DNA from: Ralstonia pickettii
GTDB lineage: Bacteria > Pseudomonadota > Gammaproteobacteria > Burkholderiales > Burkholderiaceae
Assembly (NCBI RefSeq): GCF_030582395.1
Contig: NZ_CP104381.1
Coordinates: 2,914,001 to 2,978,000 of the forward strand
DNA length: 64,000 bases
Direction of reading: 5' to 3'
Of the stretch, positions 9,132-18,668 are shown one piece after another. A program made the position numbers and the translations under genes. The notes beneath the pieces are model-generated. The model saw nothing but the letters and a program-made list of their open reading frames with translations, was not told the origin of the DNA and ran no database searches. How positions within the stretch are numbered: position 1 is the first letter of the stretch; each line of letters begins with the position of its first letter.

Positions 9132-11546
9132 ATGGCTACTGCCCAAACCACCCCAGCCTCGCCCAAGCCGCCCAAAGCCCGCCGCCCGCTGTGGGCGCGC
9201 CTGCTTCTCTGGATGCTCGGCCTGTTCGTTGCCATGGGGGTCGTCGGGGCGCTGCTGCTGGGCTATGCCCTGCTCGTCGCCGCGCCCAACCTGCCGTCGC
9301 TCGACGCCATCACCGATTACCGCCCGAAGATTCCGCTTCGCGTCTACACCGCCGACAATGTCCTCATCGGCGAATTCGGTGAGGAGCGCCGCAGCTTCGT
9401 GCCGATCACGCAAATGCCCGACGTGATGAAGCGCGCGGTCCTGGCGATCGAAGACGACCGCTTCTACGAGCACGGCGGCGTCGACTTCATCGGCGTCCTG
9501 CGCGCGGGCCTGGCGAACCTGCATGGCGGCCTGTCGCAAGGCGCGTCGACCATCACGATGCAGGTGGCGCGCAACTTCTTCCTGTCGAGCGAGAAGACGT
9601 ACACGCGCAAGATTTACGAGATCTTGCTCTCGTACAAGATCGAGGCGAGCCTGACAAAGGATCAGATACTCGAGCTGTACATGAACCAGATCTACCTGGG
9701 CCAGCGCGCGTACGGTTTCGCGAGCGCAGAGCAGATCTACTTCGGCAAGAACATCAAGGACATTACGCTCGCAGAAGCCGCCATGCTGGCCGGCCTGCCC
9801 AAGGCGCCGTCGGCGTACAACCCGGTGGTGAACCCGAAGCGCGCCAAGGTGCGTCAGGAGTACATCCTGCAGCGCATGCGCGACCTGCACTACATCACCC
9901 CGGAACAGTACACCCAGGCCGTCAACGAGCAATTGCCGGTGCGCGGCGAAGGCCATGAATTCGACGTGCACGCCGAATACGTCGCCGAAATGGTGCGCCA
10001 GCTCATGTACGCGCAATACCGCGAAGAAACCTACACGCGCGGGCTGAACGTCTACACCACGCTGCGCAAGGCCGACCAGGACGTCGCCTATCAATCCGTG
10101 CGCCGCGGCATTCTCGATTACGAGCGCCGTCACGGCTATCGCGGCCCTGAAGCGTTCATCGACCTGCCCTCCGATGCAGAGGAGCGTGAACAGGCCATCG
10201 ACGACGCCCTGCTGGAACACCCGAACAGCGACGATCTGCAATCGGCCGTGGTGGTGAGCGTGTCACCCAAGCTGGTGCGCGCGACGATGCTGACCGGTGA
10301 GACGATCGACCTGGCAGGCGACGGCCTGCGCTTTGCACAGGCGGCCCTGTCGAACAATGCACAGCCCAAGATCAAGCTGCGCCCGGGCGCGGTGATCCGG
10401 GTGATCGAGGACACGAAGACGCAGAAGTGGTCGATCACGCAACTTCCGGAAGTGGCCTCGGGTTTCATCTCGCTGGATCCGCAGACGGGCGCGATCTACT
10501 CGATGGTGGGTGGCTTCGATTTCAACCGCAGCAAGTTCAACCACGTCACGCAGGCCTGGCGCCAGCCGGGTTCGAGCTTCAAGCCGTTCATCTACTCGGC
10601 GGCGGTGGACAAGGGTTTCTCGCCCTCTACGGTCATCAACGACGCGCCGCTCTCGATCCCGACCGGCGACACCGGCGGCCAGGTGTGGGAGCCGAAGAAC
10701 TACGGCGGCGGCTATGACGGCCCGATGACGATGCGCCGCGCGCTGCAGAAATCGAAGAACCTGGTGTCGGTGCGCATCCTGCGCGCGATCGGTACGCAGT
10801 ACGCGCAGCAGTACATCACGCGCTTTGGGTTCGATGCCGATCGGCACCCCGCCTATCTGCCCATGGCGCTGGGCGCCGGTTCCGTGACGATGTTGCAGAT
10901 GGCGAGCGGCTACTCGGTGTTCGCCAACGGCGGCTATCGCGTGAACCCCTACATCATCGATCGCGTGGTGGATGCGCGCGGCACGGTCGTGCAGCAAAGC
11001 CACCCGATGACCGCCGGCAAAGACGCCGTGCGCGTGATTGATCCGCGCAACGACTTCATCATGGATTCGCTGCTGCGCAGCGTGGTGTCGAACGGCACGG
11101 GCTACCAGGCCAAGGTCAAGCTGGGCCGCAACGACATGGCTGGCAAGACCGGGACCACCAACGATTCGTTCGACGCCTGGTTCTGCGGCTATACGCCCAA
11201 GCTGGTCGGCGTGGCCTGGATGGGTTACGACAACCCGCGCAGCCTGGGGGATCGCGAAACGGGTGGCGGCCTGGCCCTGCCCATCTGGATCAACTACATG
11301 AGCTACGCGCTCAAGGGCGAGCCCCAGACCGAGCGCCAGCCGCCCGAAGGCGTCGTACAGATGGCGGGCGACTGGGCCTACGAGGAATACGCCAATGGCC
11401 AGGGCGTGGCTTCGGTGGGTCTGGGCGATGCGATGCCGGGGGCCTCCGCGCCGGGCGGCGATCAGCCGCAACAGCCTGGCATCAACCTCGCGCCGACGCA
11501 GGAACAGGAGAAACAGAAGATTCTCGACATGTTCCGCGGCAATTGA
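9132..11546 (+). CDS. mrcA: Penicillin-binding protein 1A, bifunctional peptidoglycan synthase
   Basis: An 804-residue class A PBP that polymerises and cross-links peptidoglycan. Order of parts: short cytoplasmic tail, one membrane helix (about residues 22-48), family 51 glycosyltransferase with AIEDDRFYEHGGVDF and QGASTITMQVARN, an inserted OB-like region, then the transpeptidase with SxxK at S481-K484 (SSFKPF), SKN in QKSKNLVS, and KTG at K672 (AGKTGTTND). Start ATG 9132 is in context. Divergent pilMNOPQ on the left is the usual proteobacterial neighbour. Terminator at 11561-11593. Confidence 0.98.
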   Translation: MATAQTTPASPKPPKARRPLWARLLLWMLGLFVAMGVVGALLLGYALLVAAPNLPSLDAITDYRPKIPLRVYTADNVLIGEFGEERRSFVPITQMPDVMKRAVLAIEDDRFYEHGGVDFIGVLRAGLANLHGGLSQGASTITMQVARNFFLSSEKTYTRKIYEILLSYKIEASLTKDQILELYMNQIYLGQRAYGFASAEQIYFGKNIKDITLAEAAMLAGLPKAPSAYNPVVNPKRAKVRQEYILQRMRDLHYITPEQYTQAVNEQLPVRGEGHEFDVHAEYVAEMVRQLMYAQYREETYTRGLNVYTTLRKADQDVAYQSVRRGILDYERRHGYRGPEAFIDLPSDAEEREQAIDDALLEHPNSDDLQSAVVVSVSPKLVRATMLTGETIDLAGDGLRFAQAALSNNAQPKIKLRPGAVIRVIEDTKTQKWSITQLPEVASGFISLDPQTGAIYSMVGGFDFNRSKFNHVTQAWRQPGSSFKPFIYSAAVDKGFSPSTVINDAPLSIPTGDTGGQVWEPKNYGGGYDGPMTMRRALQKSKNLVSVRILRAIGTQYAQQYITRFGFDADRHPAYLPMALGAGSVTMLQMASGYSVFANGGYRVNPYIIDRVVDARGTVVQQSHPMTAGKDAVRVIDPRNDFIMDSLLRSVVSNGTGYQAKVKLGRNDMAGKTGTTNDSFDAWFCGYTPKLVGVAWMGYDNPRSLGDRETGGGLALPIWINYMSYALKGEPQTERQPPEGVVQMAGDWAYEEYANGQGVASVGLGDAMPGASAPGGDQPQQPGINLAPTQEQEKQKILDMFRGN

Positions 11547-11560
11547 GCGTCGCGCCCACG

Positions 11561-11593
11561 AAAAAGCCGCCCTTCGAGGCGGCTTTTCTTTTT
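11561..11593 (+). terminator. Terminator after mrcA
   Basis: AAAAAGCCGCC, a short TTCGA-type loop and GGCGGCTTTTCTTTTT form a GC stem with T-run, 14 bases after the mrcA stop. The A-rich left arm also lets it serve cyaY, which converges from the right. Confidence 0.85.
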
Positions 11594-11613
11594 GTCATGC
11601 GACAACGCTGCGC

Positions 11614-11958
11614 TCAGCCGGCGGCCAATGTCACATCCACATCGCTTTGCTGGCTGATATAGCGAGAGAGCGCCACATAAAGCTCTTCCTTGCTGCGCGT
11701 GTCGACCCAGCGACCGTCGTCGCCCCGGCGGAAGTGGAAACCGCCGGCACGCGCTGCCACCCACAGCTCCTGCATCGGCGCCTGGCTGTTGATGATGATC
11801 TTGGAGCCATCGTCGAATTCGAGCGTCAGCACGTTGCCGGTGCGATTGACCTCGATGTCGGCATCCGCCTCGTCGGCAGCCGTTTCGACGATGCTTTCGA
11901 TGCGGGTAAGTTCCGCTTCGGCCAGTGCCAGGAACTCCGATTCGCTCAGGGGGGGCAT
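11614..11958 (-). CDS. cyaY: Iron-sulfur cluster assembly regulator, frataxin homologue
   Basis: A 114-residue frataxin-fold protein that binds iron and tunes IscS-driven cluster assembly. The acidic first helix is visible (ESEFLALAEAELTRIESIVE then DEADADIEV), followed by the beta-sheet with LTLEFDDGSKIIINSQAPMQELWVA and GGFHFRRGDDGRWVDTRS, which match the family. ATG 11958 has a GGAG Shine-Dalgarno eight bases upstream; the longer frame to 12063 is rejected. It converges on mrcA and is divergent from lptM. Confidence 0.96.
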   Translation of the reverse strand: MPPLSESEFLALAEAELTRIESIVETAADEADADIEVNRTGNVLTLEFDDGSKIIINSQAPMQELWVAARAGGFHFRRGDDGRWVDTRSKEELYVALSRYISQQSDVDVTLAAG

Positions 11959-12094
11959 GCTACACTCCAAAATCTTGCGCGGACGTTGCGTGGCGGCCGT
12001 TTCCGGGCCGTCCTGACCAGCAGGCGCCTCGTCCCATATGACTCCGATCGCCGCAAGGGTCACACCCTGGGCATCCTTTCTGCACCATCATCCG

Positions 12095-12325
12095 ATGATA
12101 CGAACCGCCGCCATTGTAGCCACTGTCGGCCTGACCCTGACGGTCGCAGGCCTATCCGGCTGCGGGATTCGCGGGCCGCTGTACATGCCCAAGGTGCCAC
12201 CGGCACCCACCGCGCCGCAAACCGCCGACCCTGGCATCGCCGGCCCGAACGCCGTGCCGCAGCCGCCGGTGCCGGGCGCCAAAGCCGCCGCCGATGCCGC
12301 CAGCGCGGTACCCGCGAACCGCTGA
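12095..12325 (+). CDS. lptM: LPS translocon maturation lipoprotein LptM (YifL-like)
   Basis: A 76-residue lipoprotein. The signal peptide ends in lipobox LSGC, followed at once by the family motif CGIRGPLYMPK, then a Pro/Ala-rich tail. In E. coli LptM the same short conserved block binds and helps oxidative maturation of the LptDE lipopolysaccharide translocon; the function is transferred from that family. I use the ATG at 12095 rather than 12038, since it puts the signal peptide at the N-terminus. It lies directly before lysA, as is common in Proteobacteria. Confidence 0.9.
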   Translation: MIRTAAIVATVGLTLTVAGLSGCGIRGPLYMPKVPPAPTAPQTADPGIAGPNAVPQPPVPGAKAAADAASAVPANR

Positions 12326-12378
12326 TCCCTTCCTTTTTCGCTCAACCGGCGCCGTCCTTATCCGGTGCGACGCCCAGA

Positions 12379-13650
12379 ATGTTCCCGCTCATGTCCGAGT
12401 CCCTGATCCGCCAGGAAGGCGCGCTGATGATCGAAGGCGTCGCGCTCGACGCGATTGCCGCGCAGTTCGGCACGCCCACCTACGTGTACTCGCGCGCCGC
12501 GCTCACCGCCAACTATCGGGCCTACGCCGCCGCATGCGAGGGCCGCAACGCGCATGTGCAGTACGCCATGAAAGCCAACTCGAACCTCGCTGTGCTGCAG
12601 GTGTTCGCACAGCTGGGCGCTGGCTTTGACATCGTGTCCGCGGGCGAACTCAAGCGTGTGCTGGCCGCCGGTGCGCCGGCCGCGAAGGTGGTGTTCTCGG
12701 GCGTGGGCAAGAGCGCGGACGAAATGCGATTCGCCCTGGAAGTCGGCGTGATGTGCTTCAACGTGGAGTCGATCCCCGAGCTGCACCGGCTGAATGACGT
12801 GGCCGCCTCGATGGGCAAGGTCGCGCCGGTGTCGTTGCGCATCAACCCGGACGTGGACGCCAAGACGCATCCGTATATCTCGACGGGCCTGAAGGGCAAC
12901 AAGTTCGGCGTGGCGTTTGACGAAGTGCTGCCGACCTACCGCGCAGCCGCTGCGATGCCGAACCTGCGCGTGGTCGGCATCGATTGCCATATCGGCTCGC
13001 AGATCACCGAGGTATCGCCGTATCTGGATGCGCTGGACAAGGTGCTCGACGTGGTGACGCAGCTCGACGCCGAGGGCATCCGCCTGTCGCACATCGATGT
13101 GGGCGGCGGTCTGGGTATCACGTACACGGACGAGACGCCGCCGGACATCACCGCCTTCGCGCGCACGCTGCTGGACCGCGTCGAGCAGCGCGGTTTTGGC
13201 GATCGCACCGTGCTGTTCGAGCCGGGCCGCTCGTTGGTGGGCAACGCCGGCCTGCTGCTCACGCGCGTCGAATACCTCAAGCCTGGCGCCAGCAAGAACT
13301 TTTGCATCGTCGATGCGGCCATGAATGACCTCGCCCGCCCCGCGATGTACGAGGCGTATCACCACATCGTGCCGGTGCGCGAAAGCCAAAGCGCGCCGGT
13401 CGTCTACGATGTGGTGGGCCCCGTGTGCGAATCCGGCGACTGGCTCGGCCGCGACCGTTCGCTGGCCGTGCAGCCAGGCGATGTGGTGGCGATCCTGTCG
13501 GCCGGCGCGTACGGCTTCACGATGAGTTCGAACTACAACACGCGCAATCGCGCGGCCGAGGTCATCGTCGATGGCGACAAAGTCCACTTGGCACGCGAGC
13601 GCGAGTGCTTTGAAGACCTGATCCGCGGCGAGCATCTTTTCCCGGCGTAA
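12379..13650 (+). CDS. lysA: Diaminopimelate decarboxylase
   Basis: A PLP enzyme of fold type III that decarboxylates meso-diaminopimelate to L-lysine, 423 residues from ATG 12379 (or 419 from ATG 12391; neither start has a good Shine-Dalgarno). The PLP lysine is in QYAMKANSNLAVL, the barrel carries GFDIVSAGEL and DVGGGLGITY, and the C-terminal part has the substrate and phosphate motifs FEPGRSLVGNAG and VVGPVCESGDWLGRDR. Follows lptM by 53 bases, with a strong terminator after it. Confidence 0.98.
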   Translation: MFPLMSESLIRQEGALMIEGVALDAIAAQFGTPTYVYSRAALTANYRAYAAACEGRNAHVQYAMKANSNLAVLQVFAQLGAGFDIVSAGELKRVLAAGAPAAKVVFSGVGKSADEMRFALEVGVMCFNVESIPELHRLNDVAASMGKVAPVSLRINPDVDAKTHPYISTGLKGNKFGVAFDEVLPTYRAAAAMPNLRVVGIDCHIGSQITEVSPYLDALDKVLDVVTQLDAEGIRLSHIDVGGGLGITYTDETPPDITAFARTLLDRVEQRGFGDRTVLFEPGRSLVGNAGLLLTRVEYLKPGASKNFCIVDAAMNDLARPAMYEAYHHIVPVRESQSAPVVYDVVGPVCESGDWLGRDRSLAVQPGDVVAILSAGAYGFTMSSNYNTRNRAAEVIVDGDKVHLARERECFEDLIRGEHLFPA

Positions 13651-13664
13651 GTCCGCACCGCAAA

Positions 13665-13698
13665 GAAAAAGCCGACGCGCAAACGTCGGCTTTTTTTT
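13665..13698 (+). terminator. Terminator after lysA
   Basis: GCCGACG and CGTCGGC form a seven-base stem followed by eight T on the plus strand; the left A-run makes it usable from the msrQ side too. Confidence 0.88.
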
Positions 13699-13712
13699 CG
13701 GCGCGATCGGCA

Positions 13713-14369
13713 TCAATCGCGGGCTGGCATCGCAGCTCCGGTGATCGCACTGCGCTGCGAGCGCCACGCCCACCAGACCCGCAGCCCCAGCAGCACCGCC
13801 ATCACTGCGGCGTAGATCGACACCTCGGCAAAGTCATGCTTGCCGGCCTTGTGCCACCAGTAATGCAGGATGGCCAGCACGCCGGTCACGTAGACAAGCC
13901 GGTGCAGCCACTGCCAGCGCTTGCCGCCGAGCCTGCGCACCATCGCGTTGGTCGACGTGGCGGCCAGCGGGATCATCAGCACGAACGCCGCAAAGCCGAC
14001 GGTGATGAAGGGCCGCTTGACGATGTCCTTGAGCATCGATGCCGGATCGAGCCCGCGATCCACCAGCAACCAGATCAGGAAGTGGATCGTGCCGTAGAAG
14101 AACGTGTACAGCCCGAGCATACGACGAAGCCGTATCAGCCAGTTCATGCCCGTGATGCGGCGCAGGGGCGTGATGGCCAGCGTGCAGCACAGCAGCACCA
14201 GCGTCCACGTGCCGGTCGAGCGCGTGACGAACTCCAGCGGGTTGGCCCCGAACTGGTCTGTCGCGCCCAGGAAGACGATGCGCAGGAACGGCACCAGCGC
14301 CACAATCCATACGAACGCCTTCACCACACGCAACTGCTTGGGCGGCAACATCGGCGGTAGGAGTGTCAT
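13713..14369 (-). CDS. msrQ: Haem-binding membrane subunit MsrQ of the methionine sulfoxide reductase system
   Basis: A 218-residue protein of the ferric-reductase-like transmembrane family (formerly YedZ) that carries electrons through the inner membrane to MsrP. About six helices are visible; haem-ligand histidines are likely in FYGTIHFLIWL, WQWLHRLVYVTG and ILHYWWHKAGKHD. ATG 14369 is chosen since it lies eight bases after the msrP stop; the frame to 14435 would overlap msrP. Together with msrP it repairs oxidised periplasmic proteins. Confidence 0.96.
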   Translation of the reverse strand: MTLLPPMLPPKQLRVVKAFVWIVALVPFLRIVFLGATDQFGANPLEFVTRSTGTWTLVLLCCTLAITPLRRITGMNWLIRLRRMLGLYTFFYGTIHFLIWLLVDRGLDPASMLKDIVKRPFITVGFAAFVLMIPLAATSTNAMVRRLGGKRWQWLHRLVYVTGVLAILHYWWHKAGKHDFAEVSIYAAVMAVLLGLRVWWAWRSQRSAITGAAMPARD

Positions 14370-14376
14370 GTCGGCC

Positions 14377-15372
<996 letters not shown>

Positions 15373-15467
15373 GATTCGTGGTCCTCGTTGTGCGGGAACG
15401 CTGTCCCATGTGCGTTGGTCGTTCCAGCGCTGCCGACCTGACAACGCCTGGCGAAAAAAAAGTAGCG

Positions 15468-16328
15468 CTATTCTTTGCGCGGCGCCGGCCCGGCGAATTC
15501 GCTGTACTGCCGAAACACGACCTGCGCCACTTCCAGCAATTGCGCCCGCGCAAGCGGGCCAGCGACTGCAAACCCAAGGCCGTGATCCGCCCAATAGAAC
15601 GCCATCGGCGGCGGGTGATCGACGGCAGGATGGATCGCCTGCAGCACACGGTTGTCGGGGGCGAGCGTCTCCAGCCGAAAGCCGGTATCGCGATTGCTCG
15701 GCATGCGCCGCAACTGCACGGAGATGCGCGTGCCGCCGGGCCCCTCATACATCAGCATGGCCGTGGGCGCATCGGCCACGACCGTCTGCCGTCCGCCGAT
15801 GAGCCGGTAACCCAGCGATCTTAGATCAGGCACATGCAACTGGGCGTCAAGCCGACGCGACAACCATGTGACCAGATGTGCCTCTTCGTCGGCCGGCACT
15901 TCCACAATGTGTTTCGACTCGGGAGCGAAGACGACGTGCGATACGAGTGCGTCATTGGCGAACCGCTGCATGGGCATGGTGCGCTCGACGACACCTCGGC
16001 TCAGCCAGCCGGCCCCGGACCCGATGGCCAGGCAGGCGACGCTCAGCGCCACCACGCCCCAGTTGCGCATCGCGCCAAAGCCGGTCGCCGTGGGCCGGCG
16101 TGCCGCCCCGAGGATCGCTGCCGGAATCCGGCGCTGCGGCACCGGTTCGTTGAGCAACGGATCGAGCGCGCGGTGCAACTGCGCGTCCGTTTCGCGCCAA
16201 GCCGCAACTTCGGCCGCGGCACCGGGGTGCGCGGCAAGATAGGCCTCAACCTCAGCGCGGCGTGCCGCAGGCAGGCGGCCGTCGGCGTACGCATGGAGTT
16301 CGTCGATATGAATGGAATTGGAGGACAT
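15468..16328 (-). CDS. Transmembrane anti-sigma factor of the COG5662 type
   Basis: A 286-residue single-span membrane protein. The N-terminal cytoplasmic part ([26 protein letters not shown] split over residues 6-32) has the anti-sigma fold pattern, but there is no HxxxCxxC, so it is not a zinc anti-sigma. The membrane helix is about residues 92-110 ([20 protein letters not shown]); the rest is periplasmic and of unknown sensor type. It starts eight bases after the sigma factor stop, which is the standard sigma then anti-sigma order. After its stop come a T8 tract and then msrP. Confidence 0.9.
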   Translation of the reverse strand: MSSNSIHIDELHAYADGRLPAARRAEVEAYLAAHPGAAAEVAAWRETDAQLHRALDPLLNEPVPQRRIPAAILGAARRPTATGFGAMRNWGVVALSVACLAIGSGAGWLSRGVVERTMPMQRFANDALVSHVVFAPESKHIVEVPADEEAHLVTWLSRRLDAQLHVPDLRSLGYRLIGGRQTVVADAPTAMLMYEGPGGTRISVQLRRMPSNRDTGFRLETLAPDNRVLQAIHPAVDHPPPMAFYWADHGLGFAVAGPLARAQLLEVAQVVFRQYSEFAGPAPRKE

Positions 16329-16336
16329 GGCGAGCC

Positions 16337-16918
16337 TCACTTCACGCGGTGCAGCGCCGTGCTGCCGCCGTCGCCGGGTGCCGAAAATACACCGGATGCA
16401 ATGGGCGCCCCCTCAAGTGCCACACGCATCCGCTCGCGCGCACGCGACAGACGCGACATCACCGTACCGACCGGCACGCCCAGCACGTCGGCGGCTTCCT
16501 TGTAGGCGAACTGCTCCAGACCGACGAGCAGCAAGACCGCGCGCTGGTCTTCAGGCAGCGTCGCCAGCGCGCGCAGCAGATCGCGGCGCAACCCGGGGTC
16601 GTCGTCGACGGGGATCTCAGGGGGCGCATCGCTCAGCTCAAGCCGATCGGGCCGGCGCACGGCGTTCAGGTGCAACCGATGCATGATGGTCAGCAGCCAG
16701 GCAAACAGCCCATCACTCTCATCCTTGACTCCGATCTGGCCGATTTGGCCGATCGGGCCGAGCCGGGGGCGCAATTGGAAGCGCCAGCGGTACCGCCAGG
16801 CGCGTTCAAGTGTGTCCTGGAGGAGGTCGTCGGCGCGGCTCGCGTCACGCACGAGGCCGCGCGCGTGCCGGCGCAGGCGAGGGGTGAGTGCAATCAGCCG
16901 GCTGGCCAGATCGGACAT
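16337..16918 (-). CDS. ECF RNA polymerase sigma factor
   Basis: A 193-residue extracytoplasmic-function sigma factor. Region 2 is seen as HARGLVRDASRADDLLQDTLERAWRY (split across residues 18-43) and LLTIMHRLHLNAVRRP; region 4 as LPEDQRAVLLLVGLEQ, YKEAADVLGVPVGTVMSRL and SRARERM. Between regions 2.1 and 2.3 there is an odd insertion, GPIGQIGQIG, encoded by three tandem nine-base units. Same operon as the lipoprotein upstream and the anti-sigma downstream. Target genes are inferred to include this operon and perhaps msrPQ. Confidence 0.93.
   Translation of the reverse strand: MSDLASRLIALTPRLRRHARGLVRDASRADDLLQDTLERAWRYRWRFQLRPRLGPIGQIGQIGVKDESDGLFAWLLTIMHRLHLNAVRRPDRLELSDAPPEIPVDDDPGLRRDLLRALATLPEDQRAVLLLVGLEQFAYKEAADVLGVPVGTVMSRLSRARERMRVALEGAPIASGVFSAPGDGGSTALHRVK
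16731..16757. repeat. Three tandem nine-base units inside the ECF sigma gene
   Basis: CCGATCTGG, CCGATTTGG and CCGATCGGG follow one another without a gap and encode, on the minus strand, the PIGQIGQIG stretch. A nine-base unit keeps the frame, so copy number could vary between strains without breaking the gene. Confidence 0.8.
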
Positions 16919-16943
16919 GGAAGCGCGAGCGTGGGCGGCGTGC

Positions 16944-17372
16944 TTACGGCTTGGCGATGTGCCAAACGTTCATGAAGCCATCGCCGGTCTGGTCACCCGG
17001 CATCTTGTCCTTGGTCCAGAGGTAGAGCGGCTTGCCGCGGTAGGCCCACTGCTTCTTGCCGTCGTCGCGCGTGATGATGGTGTAATCGCCGGACGGCTTA
17101 TCGGCATCGTTGGCGGCCAGCGGCGGCCAGTTGTCGGCGCACTTGCCATTGCAGGCGCTCTTCCCGGCCGTGGCGTCACGGTCGAACGTGTAAAGCGCCA
17201 TGCCGTGCTCATCCGTGAGCGTGCCGTTGGTCACCTTAACGGCCGACGGCGTCGACGACGCCCCCATGCCCATGCCGCTGCAGCCTGCCAAACCGAATGC
17301 AGCGAGCAGCGCGGCGCCGGCCAACGCGGCGCGCGGATTGAACGACTTCTGGGAAGCTGCAGACTGGCTCAT
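16944..17372 (-). CDS. COG4315-type lipoprotein with two secreted-repeat motifs
   Basis: A 142-residue putative lipoprotein: signal peptide with lipobox LAGC, Gly/Met-rich linker, then two copies of the Lipoprotein_15 repeat, recognisable as GMALYTFDRD...CNGKCADNWPPL and GKPLYLWTKDKMPGD...GFMNVWHIAKP. The family function is unknown; it is often found beside ECF sigma factors and redox proteins. ATG 17372 has a strong AAGGAG. It is the first gene of the unit lipoprotein-sigma-anti-sigma, with an ECF-like promoter upstream. Confidence 0.88.
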   Translation of the reverse strand: MSQSAASQKSFNPRAALAGAALLAAFGLAGCSGMGMGASSTPSAVKVTNGTLTDEHGMALYTFDRDATAGKSACNGKCADNWPPLAANDADKPSGDYTIITRDDGKKQWAYRGKPLYLWTKDKMPGDQTGDGFMNVWHIAKP

Positions 17373-17421
17373 CTTCTTCTCCTTGGATGGAGAGGCGCGT
17401 CGATCGCGCCCTCACTGAGCA

Positions 17422-17449
17422 GTAAACACGCTAGGCGCGTCTTTATTCC
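17422..17449 (-). promoter_or_regulatory. Candidate ECF-type promoter for the lipoprotein-sigma-anti-sigma unit
   Basis: Read on the minus strand, GGAATAAA (17449-17442) resembles an ECF -35 element, and GTTTAC (17427-17422) lies 16 bases after GGAATA. The start codon is about 50 bases downstream. If real, the sigma factor may drive its own operon. It is a pattern match only. Confidence 0.5.
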
Positions 17450-17480
17450 AGTCTGCCGAGATTTTTTTGTGACTGACGGC

Positions 17481-18668
17481 TTACAGCTCGCCGTAGCTGT
17501 GCAGGCCCGAGAGGAACATGTTCACACCGAGGAAGGCGAACGTCGTCACCAACAGGCCGATCAGCGCCCACCAGGCCGCCATGCGACCACGCAGGCCCTT
17601 CATCAGGCGCATGTGCAGCCAGGCGGCGTAGTTCAGCCAAACGATCAGCGCCCAGGTTTCCTTCGGATCCCAGCTCCAGTAGCCGCCCCAGGCGTCAGCC
17701 GCCCACAGCGCGCCGAGAATCGTGGCGATCGTGAAGAACGCAAACCCAACGGTGATGGCCTTGTACATCACGTCGTCCAGCACCTCGAGGGACGGGAGCC
17801 GATCGGCCAGCACGCCGCGCTCCTTCAGAAGATAAGCCGAGCCCACCATGGCGGACAGGGCGAACGTGCCGTAACCGATGAAATTGGCCGGCACATGAAT
17901 CTTCATCCACCAGCTCTGCAGTGCCGGTACCAGCGGCTGGATCTCCTGCGCGCTGCGCGACACCGTGTACCACAGCAGAAAGCCCACCGCCGCCGACACC
18001 ACCAGCATCACGAAAGGCCCCAGCGCACGGGTCTTGTAACGCTGCTCGTAGTACAGATAGAACAGCGAGGTGATCAGCGTGAAGAGGATGAACACCTCGT
18101 ACAGATTCGAGATGGGGATGTGGCCAATGTCTGCGCCCACCAGGTACGACTCGTACCACCGCACCAGCATGCCGGTCAGACCGAGGACCACCGCAGCCCA
18201 GCACAGCTTGCTGCCGATGGATCCACCCGCTTCCCAGCGCAGCAGCAGCCCCGTCCAAAAGAACAGGGTAGACAGGAAGATCAGCGCACTCATCCACAGG
18301 ATGGCGGACTGGCTGGCAAGGAAATACTTGAGGAAGAAGGCGTGTTCAGCGCGGGCGAGATCCGGCCCATTGGCGCCAGCGTATTGCGAGATGCCGAACA
18401 GCGACAACACGGCGATGCCGATCATCAGCACGCGCACCGGCTTCCACGTCCAGCCCAGCCATGCGAAGGCAGGCACTGCGGCAACGAGAATGCCGCGCTC
18501 GTAGCCGTCCATGTACGCACCATACCGCGAGAAGGCGTAATCCGCGCCGGCAGCCAGCATTGCAGCAAACAGCCAGTCAAACCAGCCCAGGCGGCGGAAA
18601 TACGACGGGCGCTGCAGCGCACCCAGATCAGCGCTCGCCACGGTCGGTTGGGGATTGGTCGCTTCCAT
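17481..18668 (-). CDS. ccsB: Cytochrome c biogenesis protein CcsB (CcsA/ResC type)
   Basis: A 395-residue polytopic membrane protein of System II cytochrome c maturation that handles haem at the periplasmic face. The tryptophan-rich haem motif is WGGYWSWDPKETWALIVWL, and flanking histidines are in KIHVPANFIGYG and WLHMRLMKG. Eight or more helices are visible. ATG 18668 overlaps the ccs1 stop by one base (TGATG); the long upstream open frame to 19157 is a shadow of ccs1. It works with Ccs1 to attach haem to CXXCH proteins such as the cytochrome c4 next door. Confidence 0.95.
   Translation of the reverse strand: MEATNPQPTVASADLGALQRPSYFRRLGWFDWLFAAMLAAGADYAFSRYGAYMDGYERGILVAAVPAFAWLGWTWKPVRVLMIGIAVLSLFGISQYAGANGPDLARAEHAFFLKYFLASQSAILWMSALIFLSTLFFWTGLLLRWEAGGSIGSKLCWAAVVLGLTGMLVRWYESYLVGADIGHIPISNLYEVFILFTLITSLFYLYYEQRYKTRALGPFVMLVVSAAVGFLLWYTVSRSAQEIQPLVPALQSWWMKIHVPANFIGYGTFALSAMVGSAYLLKERGVLADRLPSLEVLDDVMYKAITVGFAFFTIATILGALWAADAWGGYWSWDPKETWALIVWLNYAAWLHMRLMKGLRGRMAAWWALIGLLVTTFAFLGVNMFLSGLHSYGEL

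Noticed and set aside
9039..10241. Minus-strand open frame of 400 codons opposite mrcA
   Set aside because: Overlaps the clear PBP1A gene and its promoter; no recognisable features.
15395..15425. GGAACG...CGTTCC inverted repeat upstream of msrP as an ECF promoter
   Set aside because: The -35-like GGAAC is present, but no -10 matching the sequence upstream of the sigma operon occurs at the right distance.
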